Assembly (NCBI RefSeq): GCF_015291745.1
Contig: NZ_CP030059.1
Coordinates: 4,739,501-4,803,500, forward strand
Direction of reading: 5' to 3'
Length of the DNA: 64,000 bases
DNA from: Bradyrhizobium sp. CCBAU 53351
Lineage (GTDB): Bacteria; Pseudomonadota; Alphaproteobacteria; Rhizobiales; Xanthobacteraceae
The position numbers were made by a program, and so were the translations under genes. The notes under the pieces were generated by a model that saw only the letters and a list, made by a program, of their open reading frames with translations, was not told the DNA's origin and made no database searches. Position 1 is the stretch's first letter, and each line of letters opens with the position of its first letter. This document shows positions 8,850 through 16,736 of the stretch, one piece after another.

Positions 8850-9302
8850 TCAACATCCGCCTTCGCGACGTCCCTCTCGCGGCGCGCGCGGACGAGCGCG
8901 CTTGATCGCATCGAGGAGACGCTTTCCGACCTTATCAGGATTCTTGACTTCGCACTCCCATACGACGGCGACCTTCCATCCCGCCTTTTTCAGAGCCGCC
9001 GATGCCGCGCGGTCTCGCACCACATTCCCGGCGAGCTTCGAACGCCAAAACTCGATCCTCGTTTGAGGCATTGACGCTCTGCTGCATCCGGGATGCCGGT
9101 GCCAGAAGCAGCCGTGCACGAAGACCGCGGTGCGCGATTTGGGAAAGACCAGGTCCGGCGTGCCCGGCAAATCCCGACGGTGAAGCCGGAACCTCAGCCC
9201 GAGCGCGTGGGCGATCCGCCTGACCGTCATTTCGGGTGCAGTGTCCCTGCCGCGGACCCGCGACATGACTCTGCTCCGCTGTTCGGTCGTCATTCGATCC
9301 AT
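8850..9302 (-). CDS. vsr: Very short patch repair (Vsr-like) endonuclease
   Basis: 150 residues with the full Vsr pattern: MSRVRGRDTAPE at the N-terminus, GLRFRLHRRDLPGTPDLVF with the metal-binding Asp, FVHGCFWHRHPGC (zinc and catalytic His region), and the closing GWKVAVVWECEVK. Vsr nicks DNA 5' of T in T:G mismatches left by deamination of 5-methylcytosine and normally accompanies C5 methyltransferases; Vsr-fold nucleases also serve as the restriction component in some systems. ATG 9302 overlaps the stop of the preceding receiver gene (TGATG), showing translational coupling. A basic Arg/Pro-rich tail follows the domain. Confidence 0.92.
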   Translation of the reverse strand: MDRMTTEQRSRVMSRVRGRDTAPEMTVRRIAHALGLRFRLHRRDLPGTPDLVFPKSRTAVFVHGCFWHRHPGCSRASMPQTRIEFWRSKLAGNVVRDRAASAALKKAGWKVAVVWECEVKNPDKVGKRLLDAIKRARPRAPREGRREGGC

Positions 9303-11194
9303 CAGCTTCCCGGCGTGCTGACGAAATCGAGGCCGACGCGCGAGAGATGCTGTCCTACCAACTGCAGAAGATGGATCGCATTAACGCCGCGCAGTTGTTC
9401 CACGATTTCGAAGGTATCATATTCGAAGACCGCGCCTGCGGCGGATCCCGCCGAAGTCGCCGGGTCGGCCACCGTAGCGGCCAGCGCTTCCGCCGCGCTG
9501 CTCAATGCGGCGCCCCCGTCCTCCGAAGGCTTGTCCGGCGGGCCGTCTCCGTTCTGCGGCGATTCCCGAAGAAGCAGGCGGGCTCCATCGAACACGATCT
9601 TTCCGGCCTGGGTGCGGACCCGTCCCTCGTCGCGGGCGAAGATCACTTCGTAGGACGGCTGATGCCCGACGCCGCTATCCACCTTGAACGCCCTTGGTTC
9701 GTCTCCGATCTCCAGAAACAGATGCTCGGCCTGCGAGGCCGCGCTGAGCGCCTTGTCCATGCTCGAAGCGGGATGGAGGCGTATCACGACGATGGGCAGC
9801 ATCGGGCTGATCGCCGACGCCCAGAGCTGCATCGGCTTTCCTTGGCCGGCAACGAGATCGCAAGCCGGCGACGCGACGGCGAAGTACTCGTCCTTGGCGC
9901 GGTGATGAAACACCGTGCCGGTGGTCAGATGAGCGCGCCGAAACTTTTCCGTGCTGAGGAAATGATTGAGCCGAAACATGATCGTCGCGTTCTTGGCTCC
10001 CTCCGTACGCGCCAGTTCCGTCGCCGCACTGACGAGCTTTGTCTCCTTTGGCCATTTGTCGAGCGTCCATCCCGACGACTTCAGATCTCCGATCAGGGTC
10101 CGTTCGACCTGGGCAAGAAGATCCTCGTGGGTCGATAGCCGTCTCCTCACGCTGTCGACGACCTTGTCCACGAGGCTCATCACGGGCACGCGGGCATCTA
10201 CGGTTTTCGACAGATCGACTGGCCCGAGTTCCCGCAGCAGATTATAGGTGAGCGCGGCCTGCATGTCGGGCTTCCGCAGCACGGTGTCACTGCCGGCGAA
10301 GCCTTCCAGTTCGAGCGCGTTTTGGATTTCGGATATGAGCACCTGGACCACGTTGGGTCGCCAATCCAGCAACGCCTCGTTCAGCGCCGCCATGATGGCT
10401 GCGGTCTCCGAGACGGCTTCCGTGCCGTCCGTCTTCTGCATGATGACGACGAACGCGTTTCCAACCTGGATCCAGCGCTTGCCGTTGGCGAAGTTGCCGA
10501 CGGCGTGTCCGCTCGGCTCGGCCGCATACTCGCCGGCCCTGTCCGCGAGTTCCTTGGCCACCAGATATTCGACGATCTTGCTGCAATGGTTGGCCGGAAC
10601 ACCTAGACCGGTTAGTTCGTCGATCGCGATCTTGAGCGTGGGCTTTTCGATCGCTCCCAGGACGCCCCCTCGGGCGAACTGCATGACGGCCTCTTTCGTG
10701 GGAGAAGGAAGCATTCCAGCTTCCTTGAGCTGCTCCCAGTGCTGCTTGGGCTCGCCGTCGAGACTGGCGGTGATCTTCGACCACCCGCCGGAAAGCGAGG
10801 CGATGACGTCCAGCCACACCGCGTCCTGATCCGGTGCCGCCGTGTAGACCACGATTGTATTGAAGTGATGCGAGGTGGCAAGCTGGCGCAGCAGTTGGAT
10901 CGCTTTGGTGTTATCGTTCGAATTAACGGTCAGGTGATAGTCCAGGACTATCAGGTCGCTCTTGCGGAGATGATCGGCGTCGACTTCCTCGATCGTGTTC
11001 TCGATGTCGCAGAGCATGTCCAGAGCGCGGAAGCCACCGTAGAGAGCGGCCGCACGGTCCTTCTGATCGTGCGTCGCCGTTCCGCTGCAGAGATCGGAAT
11101 AAGTCGGAAACGCGTCGTCGATCATCAACACCGTTCTGAGCGGCTTTTTGATGAAGGAGCTCTTCACCGCATCGGAGTATTGAGGGTCTATCAA
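9302..11194 (-). CDS. Response-regulator receiver protein with uncharacterised output region
   Basis: 630 residues if started at TTG 11194, which overlaps the preceding stop as TTGA. Residues about 18-150 are a receiver domain: LRTVLMIDDAFP (acidic pair Asp26/Asp27), phosphoacceptor Asp85 in LIVLDYHL, and Thr118 in VVYTAA. The remaining 480 residues have no DNA-binding motif I recognise; they include a mixed alpha/beta region and a C-terminal beta-rich section (TGTVFHHRAKDEYFAVASPACD). It directly follows the GHKL/histidine-kinase gene, so it is the obvious phosphotransfer partner. Output could be regulation of the Vsr nuclease or of the complex rather than transcription. An in-frame GTG at 11164 is an alternative start. 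Confidence 0.85.
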   Translation of the reverse strand: MIDPQYSDAVKSSFIKKPLRTVLMIDDAFPTYSDLCSGTATHDQKDRAAALYGGFRALDMLCDIENTIEEVDADHLRKSDLIVLDYHLTVNSNDNTKAIQLLRQLATSHHFNTIVVYTAAPDQDAVWLDVIASLSGGWSKITASLDGEPKQHWEQLKEAGMLPSPTKEAVMQFARGGVLGAIEKPTLKIAIDELTGLGVPANHCSKIVEYLVAKELADRAGEYAAEPSGHAVGNFANGKRWIQVGNAFVVIMQKTDGTEAVSETAAIMAALNEALLDWRPNVVQVLISEIQNALELEGFAGSDTVLRKPDMQAALTYNLLRELGPVDLSKTVDARVPVMSLVDKVVDSVRRRLSTHEDLLAQVERTLIGDLKSSGWTLDKWPKETKLVSAATELARTEGAKNATIMFRLNHFLSTEKFRRAHLTTGTVFHHRAKDEYFAVASPACDLVAGQGKPMQLWASAISPMLPIVVIRLHPASSMDKALSAASQAEHLFLEIGDEPRAFKVDSGVGHQPSYEVIFARDEGRVRTQAGKIVFDGARLLLRESPQNGDGPPDKPSEDGGAALSSAAEALAATVADPATSAGSAAGAVFEYDTFEIVEQLRGVNAIHLLQLVGQHLSRVGLDFVSTPGS

Positions 11195-14103
11195 CTCCGG
11201 ACCCCCTTGAACTCGATGATGAAGTTGGCTCCCGGCAACACCCTCGGATCGCCCTCGCCCGCGTACCGGATCTTGTGACCCGCGACGGCGAGGTTTACTC
11301 GACTGAGATAGAGACCGACCCCCCGACCCATACGGCGGCGCGAGAAAAAGATGGTGAATAGGCGCGAGACGTCCTCCGGGTCCACGCCCGGGCCCGTATC
11401 CGCCACGATCGTCTTGTTGTCCTTGAAGTCGATCACGATGCGCCGCTCTTCGGATTGGGAGGCCCAATAGACCGCATTGTTCACAAGGTTCACGAATACC
11501 GGAAAGATGCGCGAAGGAATGTCGGTGATCGCCGTCTCGCGGAAGGCTTTGGTCGCCGTAAACTCGATTCGCTGGGCTCGGAATATGCCGGAGAAGAAGT
11601 CCGAAATATAATCCGCGATCTGCTCCCCCGTGATGGTCTCGCGGGATCGGTAGCCGGCGATCTTGAGCGGAGACAGGAACCGCAGGCGATCCGCCAGAGC
11701 CTGGTGTGCATGGAGAGCTTTCTTGAACGCGGCCGTTCCTCGCACCTGTTCCGGCAACTTCGACAGGTTGCGACGGACTTCCGCTTCCAATGTCTCGAAT
11801 TCGTGGCCAATGATTTCGACGGTGATGCCAACCTGCGCTACGGCCTGGATGTCCTGCAGCCTGGCTTCGAGTTCTGCCCGGTCGTCTTCGGTCGCCGCGT
11901 ATGCACCTTCGAGGTCGATGCCCTCGATCAGCTGAGTGATACTGTTCAGGAAAGCGAGATACTTCGCGGAGAAGGCGTCGGAGAGCTCCGCTCGATTCGC
12001 GTCTATCAGATTCAGGAACCCGATGAGGTTTGCGGCGGTGGCTTTCGCTTCAAGCACGTGGCCGACGCGTTTCTCCAGCTCGTCCTCATCCGCCGATCGT
12101 TTCTCCTGCCAATCCGCCCTCAGCTTGGAGAGGCCCTCGTCGATGAGTCTCGTGAAGCCTTCGAGCTGGGTCGCGAGCTGCTTTTTCTGCTCATCGAAAC
12201 GCTTCCGGAGAAGCGTTTTGGGATCTTCCGCCTGTACCGTGGCGTCGACCTGCGCGCTTAGCTTGGTCAGTTCCTGAAGTCTGTCCAGAAACGACTGGTA
12301 TCCGTCTCGATAGGCGCGCCACTCCTCTTCGAGGTCGCCCATCCGCGATGGTGGCGTCGGCGGCCGGAGAGTTTCACTCATGACGCGCATCTCCTGGGTG
12401 CGCGCCGCCAGAACTACGGCCTGAACGCGGTCCTTGGATGCAAGCGTATCCTTAGCCAAGGCAAGAAGACTATCGGCGCGTTGCAGCGCCTCGTCGAGCG
12501 GCTCCGCCTGCTCCTTTAGGAATTGACGCATCCCTTTGCGGCGCCGTGCGCGGGCCTTGTCAGCCGCCTCCTTCTGAAGCGCCTTGCGCTCCATGATCCC
12601 GGGCATCAGCTCTTCGCGGAGAGGCGCGTCGGTACCGAAGTATCTTCTGGCCGTGTCCCTCAGTAGCTGTTCGATGAGAAGCCTCATCTCTCTGAAGGCG
12701 CGATTGTCGACCAGGCCTTCGCGCCCGGCCTTGTCTCTCAGATAGGGATTATCCTGCCGCGAGAAGGCGACATGCCCAAAGGTGCGCCGATGCGCCCAAA
12801 ACTCGCGACCAGCGTGTTTGGAGCGACGCTCTTCCATGCCAAGGAAATCCGCATCCGGCCTTCCGTAAGGCATGATCCGAAGCTGATCCCGGTACATGGC
12901 GACGCCAGCGAACTTTTCGGCCTGCTTCAGGAGCAACGCATGCTGGTTGGCATCGTGAGTGGATCGACGTTCGTCCTGCTCGAACGTCCCGATGACAAAG
13001 TCGAACGGGCCCAATCGATCTCGGCCGCGTTGGGACGGGATCCGCGCGGGAGCGATGGTCTTAACACCGAGATCCTGTCCAAAGGCGACGATGCGACCGG
13101 TGAACGTGCCGCGGTCGTCGAAACTGCCGTCTATGTAGTGCTCCAGTTCGTGGAGCTCTTGTATATCGAATACTTCCGTCGAGCTGATCTCGCGCTTGTC
13201 GGCGTCGCCGACATGCGAGTAGACCTCATAGTTGAAGTCAATTCGCTTCCGCGAATACGGGTCGGTGAACGCGGTCAGGGTGAAATAAAGCTTCTGCTTT
13301 ATGAGCTCCACCTCGTCGCCGACTTCCGAAGGCGTCGCCCAGACGGCGAGTTCGTGATTCAGGTCGATCATGAACATGGCCGTGCCGTGGTCGGCAAGGC
13401 CGTGGGTTACGTCCCACTCATCGAGATGTCGCCGGGTGAGTGGAGCTGAGCCGTTCCAAAGCCCTTGCACCACGGAGGCCGTGGAAGGCACGACTGTTCC
13501 GGCTTCGAACTCGGCGAAGTGTTTCCAGCTTTCGGCGAGGCGCTTCGCGCGCTTGTCGGAGCCGCGCCCCAGATTGGCAAGCAGGGTCGCCGTCATCGAG
13601 GGAAACGCCGAAAGGGCAGCATCGAGCGTTTCGAACTCGCCGACGGGAAGTTGAATGTCGTCCAGCGCCAGAAAAGGATTTTCGAACAGGCGCCAATCCA
13701 CGATGACGACCACGAAAGGGAAGCCAGTTCGCTTCGACACCAGGACGGTCGCCGGCGCGAGGAACGCCGCTGAAAGTCGACCGATTCCCTTTTCGCCTTG
13801 GCGGACGCGTACCGGGAGTCCGAGAGTGTCGATCGGGCCGGCATCGAAGGCTTCGATCTTGCTTTCCGTTCCGATGACCAGCCAACGGTTGATTACGTCA
13901 TCGCGGTTCATACCGACGCCATCGTCGAAGATGGCACCTACCTTGCAGTCGCCGTCGAAGATGTGGAGACCGACGTTTCTGGCATAGGCATCGAACGCGT
14001 TTTTCCAAAGCTCGCTTACGGCGGTGGGCGCGTCGGCTATCTGACCGCGACCGAGATGATCGATCGTACGCGCCCGCGTCTGGAATGCGACGCCTTGGCT
14101 CAT
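11191..14103 (-). CDS. MORC/MutL-type GHKL ATPase fused to a histidine kinase
   Basis: 970 residues from ATG 14103, overlapping the methyltransferase stop (ATGA). The N-terminus is a MutL/MORC-like GHKL ATPase: ELWKNAFDA (31-39, N box), DDGVGM (60-65) and GEKGIGRLS (103-111), followed by an S5-like region. Residues about 520-740 are long charged coiled coils. The C-terminus (about 749-970) is a separate histidine-kinase module: GHEFETLEAEVRRNL with candidate phospho-His near 767, N box FVNLVNNAVYW, G1 ADTGPGVD and G2 MGRGVGLYLS. Two GHKL ATPase sites in one chain is unusual. GHKL proteins related to MORC have been described in restriction-modification neighbourhoods (paraMORC families, Iyer, Abhiman and Aravind 2008). 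No membrane segment is present, so the signal sensed must be cytoplasmic. Confidence 0.88.
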   Translation of the reverse strand: MSQGVAFQTRARTIDHLGRGQIADAPTAVSELWKNAFDAYARNVGLHIFDGDCKVGAIFDDGVGMNRDDVINRWLVIGTESKIEAFDAGPIDTLGLPVRVRQGEKGIGRLSAAFLAPATVLVSKRTGFPFVVVIVDWRLFENPFLALDDIQLPVGEFETLDAALSAFPSMTATLLANLGRGSDKRAKRLAESWKHFAEFEAGTVVPSTASVVQGLWNGSAPLTRRHLDEWDVTHGLADHGTAMFMIDLNHELAVWATPSEVGDEVELIKQKLYFTLTAFTDPYSRKRIDFNYEVYSHVGDADKREISSTEVFDIQELHELEHYIDGSFDDRGTFTGRIVAFGQDLGVKTIAPARIPSQRGRDRLGPFDFVIGTFEQDERRSTHDANQHALLLKQAEKFAGVAMYRDQLRIMPYGRPDADFLGMEERRSKHAGREFWAHRRTFGHVAFSRQDNPYLRDKAGREGLVDNRAFREMRLLIEQLLRDTARRYFGTDAPLREELMPGIMERKALQKEAADKARARRRKGMRQFLKEQAEPLDEALQRADSLLALAKDTLASKDRVQAVVLAARTQEMRVMSETLRPPTPPSRMGDLEEEWRAYRDGYQSFLDRLQELTKLSAQVDATVQAEDPKTLLRKRFDEQKKQLATQLEGFTRLIDEGLSKLRADWQEKRSADEDELEKRVGHVLEAKATAANLIGFLNLIDANRAELSDAFSAKYLAFLNSITQLIEGIDLEGAYAATEDDRAELEARLQDIQAVAQVGITVEIIGHEFETLEAEVRRNLSKLPEQVRGTAAFKKALHAHQALADRLRFLSPLKIAGYRSRETITGEQIADYISDFFSGIFRAQRIEFTATKAFRETAITDIPSRIFPVFVNLVNNAVYWASQSEERRIVIDFKDNKTIVADTGPGVDPEDVSRLFTIFFSRRRMGRGVGLYLSRVNLAVAGHKIRYAGEGDPRVLPGANFIIEFKGVRS

Positions 14104-15257
14104 GCGGCCGCCGCCGTTTCTTCGGCTGCCCGGATCGACAGGACAGCTTTCCTGAGCGGCGCCAGCAGCGCCCTCGCCAAGTCCACGGGCACCGCGTTTC
14201 CGACCTGCACGCCGCCCGCCATAAGCCCTCCTTCGAAGATGAACCAGTCCGGAAAAGACTGGATTCGCGCGGCTTGGCGCAGAGTGATGCCGTGGTGTTT
14301 CGTAGGATGCACGAACCGACCCTTCGAGGGATTGATGCACGCCGTCGTCATCGTCGGCGCGGGCGCCTTCGGATCGATGCGGCCATAAACGTCGCGATGG
14401 CCATCGTGGTCCTCGTGGCACGGCAAAACGCGCCCCGAGTCCTTCCTCGATCCCCCGTTCGCGGGTGTCCGAGCGAACGTGGCAACCAATTCCTTGCCGT
14501 GCATCATGTGAATGTCGTTGGGATCGCTCCGCAACGCAGGCCGATCGAACACAAGCGATGCGGGGCGCCAATGTGGAAGAGCACTTTCGGCGCCGGGATC
14601 GGCATGAGTCGGCTTCGGGGGCCACGCGGGCGCTTCCTTGATCCGCCTACGATCGTAGCCCAGGATGAAGACGCGGCGGCGGTTTTGAGGCACGCCGTAG
14701 TCTCGGGCATTGATCACGACCGGATCGAGCACACCGTAACGCGCGGATTTCGCCAAGCTGTAGAACGCGTCCACGAAGGACTTGTGCTTCGGCCAAAGCA
14801 TGCCAGGCACGTTTTCGACCAAAAAGAACGCAGGTCGAAGGATTCGGACGTATTCGAAATAACGCAGCAGCAACGCGTTGCGCGGATCGTTCACGCCTGC
14901 ATCGCTAAGGCGATGTGCCGAGAAGCCTTGGCAAGGGGGCCCGCCCAGAAGTATGTCGCACTTCTTGGCGTCGAGACCGCTCTTCTTCATCAGCTCGGAC
15001 GGGCTTAATTCGGTGATGTCGCGATCGAATAAGTGCGTCGACGTCAAACCCGTGTCGATCAGATTCCTGCGGTACGTTTTGCAGGCATGCTCGTTCATCT
15101 CAACGGCAGCGGCGACTTCTATGTCAGCCATGTGCGCGCCCAGCGAGAATCCGCCGGCACCTGCGAAAAGATCGCAGGAAACGACCGGTGCGGTGGAACG
15201 GCTTCGCTTGGGATTAGCACGCCCGGTTCCCCTCGTCTTGCCCCCCTTACGCCCCAT
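14100..15257 (-). CDS. DNA (cytosine-5-)-methyltransferase
   Basis: 385 residues with all the C5 methyltransferase motifs in order: FAGAGGFSLG (I, SAM binding), GGPPCQGFS with catalytic Cys109 (IV), ENVPG (148-152, VI), QNRRRVFILG (VIII), RQAARIQSFPD (IX) and QVGNAVP (X). The target-recognition region lies between VIII and IX and is about 100 residues, so this is a single-specificity enzyme; the site cannot be read from sequence. It makes 5-methylcytosine in a specific DNA sequence. It starts at ATG 15257 overlapping the ribbon-helix-helix gene stop (TAATG) and its own stop overlaps the next start (ATGA). The basic N-terminal 20 residues precede the core. Confidence 0.95.
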   Translation of the reverse strand: MGRKGGKTRGTGRANPKRSRSTAPVVSCDLFAGAGGFSLGAHMADIEVAAAVEMNEHACKTYRRNLIDTGLTSTHLFDRDITELSPSELMKKSGLDAKKCDILLGGPPCQGFSAHRLSDAGVNDPRNALLLRYFEYVRILRPAFFLVENVPGMLWPKHKSFVDAFYSLAKSARYGVLDPVVINARDYGVPQNRRRVFILGYDRRRIKEAPAWPPKPTHADPGAESALPHWRPASLVFDRPALRSDPNDIHMMHGKELVATFARTPANGGSRKDSGRVLPCHEDHDGHRDVYGRIDPKAPAPTMTTACINPSKGRFVHPTKHHGITLRQAARIQSFPDWFIFEGGLMAGGVQVGNAVPVDLARALLAPLRKAVLSIRAAEETAAAA

Positions 15258-15445
15258 TACTTACTCTTCCTTCGGTCCAGCAACTCCTTGCTTGGGACGT
15301 GAATGCCCGCGTCAGCAAGCGCTTTCAGGACGATGACCCGCATCGTTTCGCCGCTTTCCGCGGCCTTGAGCCTCAGACTTCTTTTGGTCGCCGCCGGGAC
15401 GGTGATCTGAAGGTTCTCTTCATTCGACTGGCCCTGCGGTTTCAT
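15257..15445 (-). CDS. Ribbon-helix-helix-type small protein, likely operon regulator
   Basis: 62 residues (MKPQGQSNEENLQITVPAAT). The pattern of a polar beta strand (NLQITVP), then two helices (KRSLRLKAAESGET, MRVIVLKALADAG) is that of Arc/CopG-type ribbon-helix-helix proteins. It is the first gene of the six-gene operon and precedes the methyltransferase with a one-base overlap. AAGGA six to seven bases before ATG 15445 is a good ribosome binding site. A role as autorepressor, similar to the controller proteins of restriction-modification systems, or as an antitoxin-like component is inferred from size and position. Confidence 0.72.
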   Translation of the reverse strand: MKPQGQSNEENLQITVPAATKRSLRLKAAESGETMRVIVLKALADAGIHVPSKELLDRRKSK

Positions 15446-15500
15446 CGGAAATCCTTATATCATGAAACCATGGTAACAGGGTTTGTCTTCTGAGCAACAG
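15446..15500 (-). promoter_or_regulatory. Putative promoter/operator of the six-gene operon
   Basis: Directly upstream of the ribbon-helix-helix gene, on the minus strand, are an 8-bp perfect palindrome ACCATGGT (15467-15474) and an AT-rich TGATATAAGG just before the ribosome binding site. No clean -35/-10 pair with proper spacing is evident. The palindrome is a candidate operator for the encoded ribbon-helix-helix protein. Confidence 0.3.
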
Positions 15501-15716
15501 CCTTCGCTCGGATTGGCATTCAATAGCAATTTTTCGCCGTCTGACGCGATTTCGCCAGTCCCGGCCGGTCACCCATCAACCTCAACGCGCGCTGGCGAAG
15601 CAAGGCCTTCGCCCCGGGGGTGGAGGGATACCGTGGGGCAAGACCGACAACGACATCTAGTCGGCCGCATGACCACGGCAGAACCGATGCATCGATCGTC
15701 GATGCGTTGTGGGCGG

Positions 15717-16736
15717 TCAGGACGACGCAATCCCGGAATGCCTTGGGGTCCGACCCCAGATCGGACACCACACGCTGCGTGCACCACGGGAGTGATAATG
15801 ACACTTTCCCGAATTCCTGCAGCCGTCGGAGCGGCCGTCGAGAAACGCCGGATTGGCGATGAGGTCGCGGCAAACGCCTAGATGGACGTTCGGCGGCAGG
15901 TCGTCCACTACGCCCGACGCCTTCCCTGACAGGATGAATTGTGTCCCGGGATGGCGCGCGGCAAGCTCAAATGTCTCGCGATGGCGGTCGCATAAGACCG
16001 AGCGCGTGCTTGGATAAATCAGTCGCTTATCTATGTTGTAGAAACCCGACGAAACGTCGACGATGTCGACCGGCAAGGAGCTTACCACGTCTTGATAGGT
16101 CGTCGCACCGACGTGATCGAAGTCGGCGTCGCCAGTCCTTAGTGAAATTCTCACCGAGGTTTCCAGGCCGGTTTCGCGGCAAGTTTGCGCCCAAGACCTG
16201 ACGAATTCGAGACACTCGGCTGCCCCATCATAGAGGCGCCGATCCGTCAGCAAACTGAAAAGGTAGCCATGAGCGGCATGAAGCTGGACGTGCCTGTAAC
16301 CTGCTTCGGCCGCCATCTCTGTTCCTGTGTGAAGACCCGCGAAGAGCTGTCGTAACCGGGTTGGTCCGACCGAATTTGCGAGAGCACGGCTTTTGGCGAT
16401 CGTCTCCGCCCAGTACTTCGGGCGGAAACTTGTTGCGCCCTCGTAGTTTTCCCACGCTGTCGCCAATTGGATGCCCGGCATCGTACCTTGCGCAGCAATC
16501 GATGCAGCTAATGTTTTCCAACGTCGGCCTGAAGACATCATCGCGGTCATCGAATTGACCGGGTGTCCGCCAGGCAACACTACGTTGCCGACGATCGCAC
16601 ACGACAATCGGGCGGAACTGCGCTCTTCATAGAAGGCGACCATTCGCTCATCCGGCGCGCCATCCTCGACATAGCCCGTATTCAGACCGACGAAGAAGGT
16701 CCGTCTAGGTCTTTCTGAGATAGGCGTAGCGACCAT
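15717..16736 (-). CDS. Old-yellow-enzyme-like NADH:flavin oxidoreductase family protein
   Basis: 339 residues from ATG 16736 (MVATPISERPRRTFFVGLNTGY). TIM-barrel flavoprotein features: GVE-type segment AEAGYRHVQLHAAHGYLFSLL, VDIVDVSSGF, ILSGKA, then HLGVCRDLIANPAFL with the phosphate-binding Arg region, and a Cys-containing end (GCRNSGKCHYHSRG). The usual second half of long dienoyl-CoA reductases is absent, so it is a single-domain enzyme. Substrate unknown. It overlaps the end of the deaminase-MazG gene by 32 bp, so the two are coupled. The last 20 or so residues look unlike the family, and another minus-strand frame (15520-15873) runs through this end, so a 3' frameshift is possible. The 270 bp downstream hold no other convincing gene. 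Confidence 0.72.
   Translation of the reverse strand: MVATPISERPRRTFFVGLNTGYVEDGAPDERMVAFYEERSSARLSCAIVGNVVLPGGHPVNSMTAMMSSGRRWKTLAASIAAQGTMPGIQLATAWENYEGATSFRPKYWAETIAKSRALANSVGPTRLRQLFAGLHTGTEMAAEAGYRHVQLHAAHGYLFSLLTDRRLYDGAAECLEFVRSWAQTCRETGLETSVRISLRTGDADFDHVGATTYQDVVSSLPVDIVDVSSGFYNIDKRLIYPSTRSVLCDRHRETFELAARHPGTQFILSGKASGVVDDLPPNVHLGVCRDLIANPAFLDGRSDGCRNSGKCHYHSRGARSVWCPIWGRTPRHSGIASS

Noticed and set aside
11455..14388. Long plus-strand frames opposite the GHKL/kinase gene
   Set aside because: They mirror a gene with strong motifs and carry none themselves; long antisense frames are expected in GC-rich DNA.
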